Shown here: positions 56,879 through 64,000 of the stretch, in pieces | How positions within the stretch are numbered: position 1 is the stretch's first letter | How the letters are laid out: each line of letters begins with the position of its first letter | From: Streptomyces sp. NBC_01262 | GTDB lineage: Bacteria; Actinomycetota; Actinomycetes; Streptomycetales; Streptomycetaceae | Assembly: GCF_036226365.1 (NCBI RefSeq) | Contig: NZ_CP108462.1 | Coordinates: 5,657,501-5,721,500 of the forward strand | Direction: 5' to 3' | DNA: 64,000 bases | Notes under the pieces: model-generated | Seen by the model: only the letters and a program-made list of their open reading frames with translations | Told to the model about the DNA's origin: nothing | The model's database searches: none | Made by a program: the position numbers and the translations under genes

Positions 56879-57820
56879 GTGGGGGCTGAGAGCGATCACC
56901 TGATTTTCGACTATCTGAGCAAGGTCGGCGACCTCGCTCAGACGCGGCTGCCCGTGGAGAGCCGGGTGCGGCTCGTGACGCAGTTGCGCAGCGACATCGA
57001 CCGGGCCAGGGGACGGGCGGGCAGCGACAGCCCGGCGGCGGTGCGGCGGATTCTGGGGAAGCTGGGCTCGCCGGACGAGGTGGTGGACGCGGCGGCGGGC
57101 GCGGGGAGCGCGGCGCCGGACGCTTCGGCGGGGGTGCCGGGGGTGCCGGGGGTGCCCGAGCAGCGGACGGCCAAGGCCGAGGAATGGTGGCGGCTGGAGG
57201 AGAAGCGGGGAGTCCAGCTGGAGCCGATGGTTCCGGGGCAGGAGCTGGTGGGGCTGCCGGGGATGACGGGCGGCGTGACGGTGCCGATGGGGCCCGTGGC
57301 GGAGGACGAGGACGGGGACGAGGAAGATGACGAGGACGAGACCGAGGCCGGGGAAGAGGAAGCGGCGGAGAGGGCCTCGCTCTGGCGCCGCCTGCGCAGG
57401 AGGCGCGCTCCGGAAGCCTGGGACGAGGACGAGGACGAGGACGAGGAGCCGGAGGCTCCCGCGCGCCGGGCCCGCGTCCGGGGCCGGGTCGCGCCCGTGG
57501 AGACCTTCGCCGCGCTGCTGCTCGTGGCGGGCGCCGTTCCGGTACGCGGAACGTGGCCGGCGCTGGTGGTCGGCTGGCTCATCGCGTACTACTCGCCCAG
57601 GCTCACCCGCCCGCAGGCGAAGTTCGCCGCGCTGACGGTGCCGGGGCTGGTCGCAGGCAGTGCGCTGGTGTGGCTGTGGGGGCGGATGGACGGCCGGTGG
57701 GGGAAGCCGATCGCGGAGGGGCAGCTGGATACGGCGATAGCCGGGGCCTTTCCCGTGGTGGTGCGGATCGCGGCGGTGGCGTCGGCCGCCTTCCTGGTCT
57801 GGCGGAGCCGGCGGGCATAA
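56879..57820 (+). CDS. membrane protein with N-terminal HAAS-like domain
   Basis: A 313-residue protein. Residues 1-70 look like the HAAS signalling module (LIFDYLSKVGDLAQTRL, then RILGKLGSPDEVVDAA). Next is a long disordered, acidic stretch (about 75-200) with runs of Asp and Glu and a VPGVPGVP repeat, then three or four membrane helices (about 205-310). HAAS modules often regulate membrane partners together with PadR-type regulators; none is present here. Function unknown. GTG start at 56879, divergent from the Helicase_C_3 gene across 60 bp. Confidence 0.75.
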   Translation: MGAESDHLIFDYLSKVGDLAQTRLPVESRVRLVTQLRSDIDRARGRAGSDSPAAVRRILGKLGSPDEVVDAAAGAGSAAPDASAGVPGVPGVPEQRTAKAEEWWRLEEKRGVQLEPMVPGQELVGLPGMTGGVTVPMGPVAEDEDGDEEDDEDETEAGEEEAAERASLWRRLRRRRAPEAWDEDEDEDEEPEAPARRARVRGRVAPVETFAALLLVAGAVPVRGTWPALVVGWLIAYYSPRLTRPQAKFAALTVPGLVAGSALVWLWGRMDGRWGKPIAEGQLDTAIAGAFPVVVRIAAVASAAFLVWRSRRA

Positions 57821-57828
57821 TTTCCGAC

Positions 57829-58443
57829 ATGGTTACCGTCGGCTTCGACCTCGACATGACGCTCATAGACTCGCGCCCCGGCATCAAGGCCGCCTTCGAG
57901 GCGCTGTCCGCCACCACGGGCGTGTACGTGGACGCCGACCTGGCGATCACCCGGCTCGGGCCGCCGCTGGTGGACGAGCTGGCGCACTGGTTCCCCGCCG
58001 AGGACATCGAGGCCGTCGCGGAGACGTACCGGCATCGGATCTACCCCGTGCACGGCATCGCCCCCACCCTCGCCATGCCCGGCGCCCGGGAGTCCGTCGA
58101 GGCGATCCGGCGCGCCGGCGGCCGGACGGTGGTGGTCACCGCCAAGTACGGACCCAACGCCGTACGGCACCTGGAGCACCTGGACATCGCGGCCGACGCG
58201 GTGGTCGGGGACCTGTGGGCGGAGGGGAAGGGCGCCGCGCTGATCGAACACGGCGCTTCGGTCTACGTCGGCGATCACACCGGCGACGTGCGCGGGGCCC
58301 GTAGGGCCGGTGCGCTGTCCGTGGGGGTCGCCACCGGGCCGGTCGGCGCAGCCGAACTGCGCGCGGCGGGCGCGGATGTGGTGCTGGCGGACCTGACGGA
58401 GTTCCCGGAGTGGTTCGCGGGCTACCTCTCGGAGGCTGCCTGA
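57829..58443 (+). CDS. HAD-family phosphatase
   Basis: A 204-residue HAD hydrolase with motif I GFDLDMTLIDSR near 5-16 (nucleophile Asp plus second Asp), an alpha-helical cap, motif II VVVTAKYG near 98-105, and motif IV VYVGDHTGDVRGARRAG near 142-158. Substrate is unknown; the layout is like phosphoglycolate phosphatase and related small-molecule phosphatases. It starts 8 bp after the preceding gene and is probably co-transcribed. It overlaps the next minus-strand gene by 22 bp. Confidence 0.87.
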   Translation: MVTVGFDLDMTLIDSRPGIKAAFEALSATTGVYVDADLAITRLGPPLVDELAHWFPAEDIEAVAETYRHRIYPVHGIAPTLAMPGARESVEAIRRAGGRTVVVTAKYGPNAVRHLEHLDIAADAVVGDLWAEGKGAALIEHGASVYVGDHTGDVRGARRAGALSVGVATGPVGAAELRAAGADVVLADLTEFPEWFAGYLSEAA

Positions 58444-58667
58444 CCTGCCCGGGGTCGCTGCGCGAGCGCCGTACGCAGCAGCCCGCCCAGGGCCAGCGCG
58501 AAGCCGACGCCCATCAGCATCGACACGAGGTAGGCGGCCGTCGGCAGCGGGTCGGAACCGAGCAGCAGCGGGGCCACCGTGGCCAGTGTGCCGAGCGCGC
58601 CGATGATGAAGACGACCGCGCCGGCGCGGACCAGCATGTCGCCCGCGTTCTTGGTTTCATACGTCAC
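58422..58667 (-). CDS. small two-helix membrane protein
   Basis: An 81-residue protein with two hydrophobic helices (about 12-32 and 44-66), the first rich in Gly and Ala, with an N-terminal MTYETKNAGDMLVRAG and an Arg-rich C-terminus. I do not recognise a function. The GTG at 58667 places it better than an ATG upstream at 58742. It is convergent with the HAD gene and overlaps its 3' end. Confidence 0.72.
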   Translation of the reverse strand: MTYETKNAGDMLVRAGAVVFIIGALGTLATVAPLLLGSDPLPTAAYLVSMLMGVGFALALGGLLRTALAQRPRAGQAASER

Positions 58668-58847
58668 CCGACCAGGGTAGGTCGCGTCCAGTAACCCGCA
58701 GCGCATTGGCCGAATGAGAGGCATCACAGCGTCTGGACACACCCCCCGGGGCCACTAGCCTATGGGCAGGCGGGTCTACGGACGGACCCGCCTTTGCGCT
58801 CACCGCAATCATCACTTCACTATCTACATCTGAGGACGAGGTCGGAC

Positions 58848-59231
58848 GTGCCTACCGGCAAGGTCAAGTGGTTCAACAGCGAGAAGGGCTTCGGCTTCCT
58901 CTCCCGCGACGACGGCGGCGACGTCTTCGTGCACTCCTCCGTACTCCCGGACGGGGTGGCCACACTCAAGCCGGGCCAGCGCGTGGAGTTCGGCGTCGTC
59001 GCCGGCCAGCGCGGTGACCAGGCACTCTCGGTGGCCCTCCTCGACCCGGCGCCCTCGGTCGCCGCCGCGCAGCGCCGCAAGCCGGACGAACTGCTGCCGA
59101 TCGTCCAGGACCTGACCACGCTGCTGGAGGATGTCGCGCGCTCGCTCCAGCGCGGGCGCTACCCGGACAAGGCCCACGGGAGCAAGATCGCCTCCGTGCT
59201 CAGGGTCGTCGCCGACCAGCTCGACGTCTGA
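58848..59231 (+). CDS. cold-shock-domain protein with C-terminal extension
   Basis: A 127-residue protein. Residues 1-65 are a cold-shock domain: PTGKVKWFNSEKGFGFLSRD with RNP1 KGFGFL, and DVFVHSSVL with RNP2. The remaining 60 residues (about 68-127) are helical with DELLPIVQDLTTLLEDVARSL, which could be a coiled coil or dimer module. It is an actinobacterial two-domain type, distinct from the short CspA at 41122. The GTG at 58848 gives the right N-terminus. A copy of the 81-bp repeat follows its stop. Confidence 0.92.
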   Translation: MPTGKVKWFNSEKGFGFLSRDDGGDVFVHSSVLPDGVATLKPGQRVEFGVVAGQRGDQALSVALLDPAPSVAAAQRRKPDELLPIVQDLTTLLEDVARSLQRGRYPDKAHGSKIASVLRVVADQLDV

Positions 59232-59259
59232 CCGCACCGCACCGGGTCCGTCCGGCTTC

Positions 59260-59340
59260 CGGTTCCGTCCTCAATCGCCGGACGGGCTGAATTCAGCCCG
59301 TCCGGCGATTGAGGACAAAGCGCAGCCGGCGGGCTGCGCA
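59260..59340. repeat. 81-bp dispersed repeat, copy B, with 50-bp perfect palindrome
   Basis: Identical to 24640-24720. The 50-bp palindrome is at 59267-59316 and the following small hairpin at 59320-59339. It lies between the convergent cold-shock and mqnD genes, so it probably acts as a two-way terminator. The flanking sequences of the two copies differ outside the 81 bases except for a CCCGGC-like stretch on the right. Confidence 0.92.
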
Positions 59341-59377
59341 ACCCGGCGAACGTACCCGGCCACAGCACTAGCCGTTG

Positions 59378-60214
59378 TCAGAAGTCCAGCGCATGCGGGC
59401 CGAGGGGCGGCACCAGTCCCTCGGCCGCCGCGCGGGTGAGCAGTCCCCGTACCGCCGCGTAGCCGTTCTCGCCGAGGTCGGCGGTGAACTCGTTGACGTA
59501 GAGGCCGATGTGCTGGTCGGCGACCTTGGGGTCCATTTCCTGGGCGTGCTCAAGGACGTAGGCGTGTGAGGCCTCGGGCTCGTCCCAGGCCATGCGTACG
59601 GATTCCCGGATGGCGGCGGCCAGTTCGCGCAGACGGGCCTCTCCCAGCGACCGCTTGGCGATGATCGCGCCGAGGGGGATGGGCAGGCCGGTGGTGGACT
59701 CCCAGTGCTCGCCCATGTCGGCGAGCTTGTGGAGGCCGTAGTTCTGGTAGGTGAAGCGGGCCTCGTGGATGACGAGTCCCGCGTCCACGCGGCCGTCGCG
59801 CACGGCGGGCATGATCTCGTGGAAGGGCAGGACCTCGATCTTGCCGACGCCGCCGGGCACTTCGGCGGCGGCCCACAGCCGGAAGAGCAGATACGCGGTC
59901 GAGCGCTCGCTCGGTACGGCGACGGTCTTCCCCGCCAGGTCCGTGCCCGGCTCGCGGGTCAGGACCAGGGGGCCGCAGCCGCGGCCGAGCGCGCCGCCGC
60001 AGGGCAGCAGCGCGTACTGGTCGAGGACGTACGGCAGGACGGCGTAGGAGACCTTGAGGATGTCGGACTCGCCGCGCTCGGCCATGCCGTTGGTGATGTC
60101 GATGTCGGCGAAGGTGACGTCGACCGGCGGGGCGCCGGGGACCAGGCCGTGCGCCCAGGCGTGGAAGACGAAGGTGTCGTTGGGGCACGGGGAGTACACG
60201 ATCCGCAGGGTCAT
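59378..60214 (-). CDS. mqnD: 1,4-dihydroxy-6-naphthoate synthase
   Basis: Acts in the futalosine route to menaquinone, converting cyclic dehypoxanthinyl futalosine to 1,4-dihydroxy-6-naphthoate. The 278-residue product is a periplasmic-binding-protein-like fold and shows YSPCPNDTFVFHAWAHG near 7-23, DIDITNGMAERGE near 37-49, VPSERSTAYLLFRL near 98-111 and VDAGLVIHEARFTYQ near 140-154 with the catalytic His. The start overlaps the mqnB stop (ATGA), so they are coupled. Convergent with the cold-shock gene. Confidence 0.95.
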   Translation of the reverse strand: MTLRIVYSPCPNDTFVFHAWAHGLVPGAPPVDVTFADIDITNGMAERGESDILKVSYAVLPYVLDQYALLPCGGALGRGCGPLVLTREPGTDLAGKTVAVPSERSTAYLLFRLWAAAEVPGGVGKIEVLPFHEIMPAVRDGRVDAGLVIHEARFTYQNYGLHKLADMGEHWESTTGLPIPLGAIIAKRSLGEARLRELAAAIRESVRMAWDEPEASHAYVLEHAQEMDPKVADQHIGLYVNEFTADLGENGYAAVRGLLTRAAAEGLVPPLGPHALDF

Positions 60215-60882
60215 CGTTCCGGCTCCCAGGCGTCGAGTGCGGTGTCGATTACGGGGGCGAGGTCCCGGAAGGCTGCCGTGAGCGCGGCCAGGGCGCGGCC
60301 GATCTGCCAGGCGGCGCGGTCGCGGGGGCCGACGGAGTTGGAGATCGCGCGGATCTCCAGGACGGGGACGCCGTGGGCGGCGGCGGCCTCGGCGACGCCG
60401 AAGCCCTCCATCGCCTCGGCGGCGGCCCGGGGGTGACGGGCTGTCAGCTCGGCGGCGCGCTCGGCGGTGCCGGTGACCGTGGAGACGGTGAGGACGGGGG
60501 CGTACGCGGCGCCGGTCGCCTCCGCGACGGCGCGGGACAGCTTGCCGGGCGGGAGGCAGGTCGTACGCCCGAAGCCGAGCTCGTCGACCGGCACGAAGCC
60601 CTCGGCGGTCTGCGCGCCCAGGTCGGCGGCGATGATCGCGTCCGCGACGACGAGGGAGCCGACGGGGGCGAGCGGCTGGAAGCCGCCGCCGATGCCCGCG
60701 GAGATCACCAGGCCGTACGGGGCCCTGGTCAGCGCGGTGGCGGTGGCCGCCGCGGCGGCGGCCGGGCCGACGCCCCCCACGAGGACGTCGTACCCGTCGT
60801 ACCCGCAGCCGGCCAGGGCCTCGGCCTCGGCCGCCACGGCGGTCACGACGAGCAGGCGGACGGACGACCGGACGGACGACAA
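60211..60882 (-). CDS. mqnB: futalosine hydrolase
   Basis: Releases hypoxanthine from futalosine in the menaquinone pathway. The 223-residue product is a nucleosidase of the MTA/SAH phosphorylase fold: RLLVVTAVAAEAEAL near 9-23, VGGVGPAAAAAATA near 35-48, GIGGGF near 63-68 and EAMEGFGVAEAAAAHGVP near 156-173 with the catalytic Glu. It starts with TTG at 60882; an AAGGAGG nine bases upstream lies inside the end of the lipoprotein gene, and no ATG or GTG preserves the first strand. It overlaps mqnD by 4 bp. Confidence 0.93.
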   Translation of the reverse strand: MSSVRSSVRLLVVTAVAAEAEALAGCGYDGYDVLVGGVGPAAAAAATATALTRAPYGLVISAGIGGGFQPLAPVGSLVVADAIIAADLGAQTAEGFVPVDELGFGRTTCLPPGKLSRAVAEATGAAYAPVLTVSTVTGTAERAAELTARHPRAAAEAMEGFGVAEAAAAHGVPVLEIRAISNSVGPRDRAAWQIGRALAALTAAFRDLAPVIDTALDAWEPER

Positions 60883-60886
60883 CCGA

Positions 60887-61369
60887 CTACGCCTCCTTGA
60901 CGAGCTTGACCTTCCACACGCCCAGGTAGTTCTTGGCGTCCTTGCCGTCGGTCTCGATGATGTTGAGGGTCACCGAGTCGGCGCTGGTGCCGGTCGTGGA
61001 GTCGGTGAACAGGGAGTCCTTCTCGTCCAGCGTCCAGTACGTCTTGTCGGTCAGGACGTCGGTCTTCTGGGACAGGTCCGCGGCCACCAGCCAGCCGTTC
61101 TTGGCGATCTTCGGGTCGACTCCGATGCGCACCGTGTCGCCGGCGCCCACCTTGATCGTCTGGGTGGGCTTGGCCGTGTTCAGGCAGACGGCGAAGGCAG
61201 CGGTGGCGAGTTTCCCGCCATCCAGGTAGCACTTCGAGGCGGCCTCGGTGGTCACTGTCTTGTCGCCCACGGTGATGGTCGCCAGCGGGGTCGGCTTCTC
61301 GCAGGCGGAGAGGGCGACCAGCCCGAGGGACACGGCACCGATGACGGCGGCACGGCGGCGGATGCTCAT
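60887..61369 (-). CDS. DUF2771 lipoprotein
   Basis: A 160-residue secreted lipoprotein with positive N-terminus RRR, hydrophobic signal and lipobox LSAC with Cys23. The mature part is a DUF2771-like beta-rich domain containing VTTEAASKCYLDGGK, CLNTAKPTQTIKV and LIIETDGKDAKNYLGVWKVK-like segments. Function is unknown. Its end is 4 bp before the mqnB start, so it is in the same transcript. ATG at 61369. Confidence 0.85.
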   Translation of the reverse strand: MSIRRRAAVIGAVSLGLVALSACEKPTPLATITVGDKTVTTEAASKCYLDGGKLATAAFAVCLNTAKPTQTIKVGAGDTVRIGVDPKIAKNGWLVAADLSQKTDVLTDKTYWTLDEKDSLFTDSTTGTSADSVTLNIIETDGKDAKNYLGVWKVKLVKEA

Positions 61370-61396
61370 GGGGGTGAGGCTACCGGGCGGTTCCCG

Positions 61397-62809
61397 TCAC
61401 GCCGCGCGCGGGTGCCCCGCGCCGCGCCGCGGGGCCGCCCGCAGGCCGCGCAGCGCCACCACGAACCCGGACGCCACCACGGCGGCGGCCACCGACATGC
61501 CGAGCGTGCCGTTCAGCGGAAGCACGATGCCGATCGCTCCGCCGATCACCCAGGCCATCTGCAGGGCGGTCTCGGAGCGCGCGAAGGCCGACGTACGGAA
61601 CTGCTCGGGCACATCGCGCTGGATCGTGGCGTCCAGCGACAGTTTGCTCAGCGCCTGCGCGATCCCGGCCACCGCCGCGACCAGGGCGATCGTCAGCGGC
61701 CCGTACCAGGCCGCCGCCGAGACGACGGCGGTCAGCGCGATCCCCAGCGCGCTCGCGATGATCTTCTCCGGCGGCCGGGCCCGCAGCCAGGACCCCAGCG
61801 CCGTGCCGAAGGCGTTCCCGGCGCCGGCCGCCACCGCGACCACGCCGAGCGAGAAGGCCGCGCTCAGCCCGCCGAGCGGCTGCTCGCGCAGCAGAAAGGC
61901 CAGGAACAGCGTCAGGAAGCCCGACAGGAAGCGCAGCGCCGCGTTCGCGCCGAGCGCGTTGAGCACGGCGGGCCCCACCGTGCGCAGCCCCGGGCGGGCG
62001 GCGGGCTCCTCCTTCTCCATGGACTCCTTCTCCATGGACGGATGGTGTCCGGGCAGATGGTGCTCGCCCGAGGTCAGCTGGGCCCGGGCCTCGCCCTTCG
62101 CCGAGTCGACCTTGTGGGGGAGCGAGAACGACAGCACCGTGCCGCCGACGAAGACCACGAAGGCCCCGTAGAGCGGCGCGCCCGGATTGATGAAGTGCAG
62201 CACGCCCCCCACGGGCGCGGCGACCGCCGTCGCCAGCAGCCCGGCGAGGGTGACCCGGGAGTTGGCCTTCACCAGCGTCGTACGGGCCGGGAGCAGGCGC
62301 GGCACCACCGCGCTGCGTACGACTCCGTACGCCTTCGACGCGACCAGGACGCCCAGCGCGGCCGGATACAGCTCCAGCCCGGCCGTCGAGACCACGGAGG
62401 CCATCGTCCAGGCCAGGATCGCCCGGGTCAGCATCGACATGGCCATGGCGGCGCGGCGGCCGTGCGGGATACGGTCCAGCAGCGGGCCGATGACCGGCGC
62501 GAGCAGGGCGAACGGGGCCATGGTGACCAGCAGGTACAGCGCCACCCGGCCGCGCGCCTCGCCGGTCGGGACCGAGAAGAAGATCGTGCTCGCCAGCGCG
62601 ATCGTGATCAGCATGTCGCCGGCCGAGTTGACGGCGTGCAGTTCGATCAGCTTCGCCAGGCCCGACTCGCCAGCGCCGCCCGCGTGCGTATGGCGGCGGA
62701 CGCGGCGTCGTGTCGCGCTTCCCGAGCGGTGCACGAGGCGCGCGAGGGCGTTTCCCGCCTTGCGAATCGGTCCCGGTCCGGACGTCACCGTGCGTGCCAC
62801 GCTGGCCAT
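61397..62809 (-). CDS. MFS transporter
   Basis: A 470-residue protein with 10-12 hydrophobic helices and no clear substrate. The N-terminal 45 residues are basic and cytoplasmic, then ELHAVNSAGDMLITIALASTIFF begins TM1. LLDRIPHGRRAAM near 110-122 is the MFS loop-2/3 motif. A central loop (about 225-270) is acidic and holds a duplicated five-residue MEKES/MEKEE motif. It lies 27 bp upstream of the DUF2771 gene on the same strand, so it may be in the menaquinone-gene operon. ATG start at 62809. Confidence 0.87.
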   Translation of the reverse strand: MASVARTVTSGPGPIRKAGNALARLVHRSGSATRRRVRRHTHAGGAGESGLAKLIELHAVNSAGDMLITIALASTIFFSVPTGEARGRVALYLLVTMAPFALLAPVIGPLLDRIPHGRRAAMAMSMLTRAILAWTMASVVSTAGLELYPAALGVLVASKAYGVVRSAVVPRLLPARTTLVKANSRVTLAGLLATAVAAPVGGVLHFINPGAPLYGAFVVFVGGTVLSFSLPHKVDSAKGEARAQLTSGEHHLPGHHPSMEKESMEKEEPAARPGLRTVGPAVLNALGANAALRFLSGFLTLFLAFLLREQPLGGLSAAFSLGVVAVAAGAGNAFGTALGSWLRARPPEKIIASALGIALTAVVSAAAWYGPLTIALVAAVAGIAQALSKLSLDATIQRDVPEQFRTSAFARSETALQMAWVIGGAIGIVLPLNGTLGMSVAAAVVASGFVVALRGLRAAPRRGAGHPRAA

Positions 62810-63031
62810 ACTGCCCCACCGGGCGGCATCTTTACCCGATCTGCAACCCTCCGTTTGCGGACAGAGTGCGCACCGATAGCGTGCGATCCCGCAGAATGGT
62901 GTTCAACAGGTGCGCCCGAGGTTGTCCGGGAAGCTCGCGTCGACGCGGTCCGATGGTCCGCTCCGCTGCTCCCCCCGCTACCGCCTTCGACCGGCGCACA
63001 CGTGAAACGGCGTAGGAGAGAATCGATTCTT

Positions 63032-63928
63032 GTGAGTGCGACGACGATGCGAAGCCGTACCCCCGACCGCCTGTGCGCCGATGCGGTCGATGTCGCTCTT
63101 GCGGCGGCCGAGGAGGCCTTCGGGCCGGACTCGGTGGGCGACCACCTCGGCGCGGTGGCCGAGGGTGACCGGGTCGTCACGCACTTCTTCGCCTGCCATG
63201 AGCCGGCCTACCGGGGCTGGCGCTGGTCGGTGACCCTGACGCGCGCCTCGCGGGCCAAGGCCGTCACGCTGGACGAGACCGTCCTGATCCCCGGGCCCGA
63301 GGCCGTCCTCGCACCCGAATGGGTTCCCTGGAGCGAGCGACTCCGTCCGGGTGACATGGGCCCCGGCGACCTGCTCCCGACCGAGGCCGAGGATCTTCGC
63401 CTCGAAGGCGGCTGGTCCGGCGAGGACACCCCGCCCCCGAACTCCGCCGTCGCCGAGACCGCGGCCGCCGCCGGCGAGGACGATGTCGTCCTCGAACCCG
63501 CCGAGCCGCCCGCCGTCGGCTCCATCGGCTCGGTGGCCGAAGAGCTCGGCATGGGCCGCCCCCGCGTCCTTTCCCGCTACGGGCTGCACGCCGCGGCCGA
63601 CCGCTGGGAGGAGGCGTACGGCTCCAAGACCCCCATGGCCCAGGCCGCCCCCGCCCCCTGCGTCAGCTGCGGCTTCCTCGTGCCGCTGGCGGGGTCGCTG
63701 CGGCAGGCCTTCGGCGTCTGCGCGAACGAGTTCTCCCCGGCCGACGGGCGTGTCGTCTCCCTGGCGTACGGCTGCGGCGGCCACTCGGAGGCCGCCGTGA
63801 TGCCCAAGCCCCCGCAGCCCTCGGCCCCGGTGCTCGACGAGACCGCGATCGAGCCGCTCCCGCTGCACCCGGACCGCCACGGCTCGGTGGAGGACGGCGG
63901 CCCGGCGGAGGAGTTGGGGCACTCGTAG
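63032..63928 (+). CDS. DUF3027 protein
   Basis: A 298-residue acidic protein. The N-terminal 115 residues match DUF3027: DAVDVALAAAEEAFGPDSVGDHLG, HFFACHEPAYRGWRWSVTLTR and PEWVPWSERLRPGDMGPGDLLP. Later segments hold SRYGLHAAADRW and a metal-type CVSCGF (about 210) followed by CANEFSP and GCGGHSE cysteines. Function unknown. The GTG at 63032 follows AGGAGAG, giving better context than any upstream start. It is divergent from the MFS gene across 220 bp. The last 72 bases of the window show nothing. Confidence 0.87.
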   Translation: MSATTMRSRTPDRLCADAVDVALAAAEEAFGPDSVGDHLGAVAEGDRVVTHFFACHEPAYRGWRWSVTLTRASRAKAVTLDETVLIPGPEAVLAPEWVPWSERLRPGDMGPGDLLPTEAEDLRLEGGWSGEDTPPPNSAVAETAAAAGEDDVVLEPAEPPAVGSIGSVAEELGMGRPRVLSRYGLHAAADRWEEAYGSKTPMAQAAPAPCVSCGFLVPLAGSLRQAFGVCANEFSPADGRVVSLAYGCGGHSEAAVMPKPPQPSAPVLDETAIEPLPLHPDRHGSVEDGGPAEELGHS

Positions 63929-64000
63929 GTTCTTCAGCCCGTCCGGCCCCTGTCCGCTGTGCCGCGCCCGCGCGGTAACGTCGCCAACGCACGGCAACGC

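Noticed and set aside
60467..63000. Long open plus-strand frame running in front of the DUF3027 gene
   Set aside because: It is antisense to mqnB, the DUF2771 gene and the MFS gene, with no family similarity of its own. Only the part from 63032 onward is the real gene.
1..64000. tRNA, rRNA, prophage or integrated element
   Set aside because: No cloverleaf, rRNA-like stretch, integrase, transposase or att-type direct repeats were recognised on either strand.

Overview
The window is chromosomal DNA of a Streptomyces or very close relative. The base composition is very GC-rich, with strong G/C bias at third codon positions. GTG and TTG starts are frequent. The gene families are typical of Streptomyces: DUF397 and DUF5753 regulators, ThrE, DUF3180, DUF3027, HelD-type ATPases, the futalosine menaquinone pathway, and DasR-type and CIRCE operators. 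I found 65 protein-coding genes (one cut by the left edge), one S-box (SAM-I) riboswitch, several strong hairpin terminators, and one 81-bp dispersed palindromic repeat present twice. I saw no rRNA, tRNA, CRISPR array, transposase, integrase or prophage.

Layout. 0-2.4 kb: two tandem, overlapping, paralogous secreted Ig-like proteins. 2.5-9.8 kb: GlsB-type membrane protein, glutamate decarboxylase, LysE exporter, YbjQ protein, orphan sugar-type ABC ATPase, DedA, ThrE exporter and pyrophosphatase. 9.8-24.6 kb: a housekeeping block with a PBP4-type carboxypeptidase, zinc metalloprotease, tilS, hpt, ftsH and folE, converging on an operon for a DUF2156 lysyltransferase-like protein, folP, an NTF2-like protein, folB, folK and DUF3180. 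An orphan NuoD-like protein ends the block. 24.7-28 kb: otsB and the amino-sugar pair nagK-nagA behind a DasR-type box. 28-36 kb: CBM-like secreted protein, MidA-type methyltransferase, a first HelD-type ATPase, an ArsR-like regulator, a peptidoglycan-binding protein and a WhiJ-type cassette (DUF397, XRE/DUF5753, anti-sigma-like ATPase). 36-40.7 kb: otsA, gpgS and riboswitch-led thrC with a MoaD/ThiS-like carrier. 41-48.6 kb: cold-shock gene, stand-alone groEL with two CIRCE elements, Old Yellow Enzyme, cutC, HD protein, murQ and aldo/keto reductase. 48.7-57 kb: XRE regulator, second HelD-type ATPase, a candidate 32-residue protein, XPB helicase, VanZ and a Helicase_C_3/WYL protein. 57-64 kb: HAAS-like protein, HAD phosphatase, extended cold-shock protein, mqnD-mqnB, DUF2771 lipoprotein, MFS transporter and DUF3027 protein.

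How the parts connect. nagK, nagA, murQ and cutC (with a DasR-like motif on its start codon) suggest a dispersed cell-wall amino-sugar recycling regulon. otsA, otsB and gpgS make trehalose and glucosylglycerate precursors, a compatible-solute set. The second HelD, XPB and Helicase_C_3/WYL proteins form a neighbourhood for transcription recycling and repair. The most interesting points are the SAM riboswitch on threonine synthase, the duplicated palindromic repeat beside a possible rearrangement boundary, the WhiJ-type cassette, the candidate 32-residue protein, and the NuoD-like protein that appears to lack the quinone-site tyrosine. All function calls rest on motif recognition without database searches.
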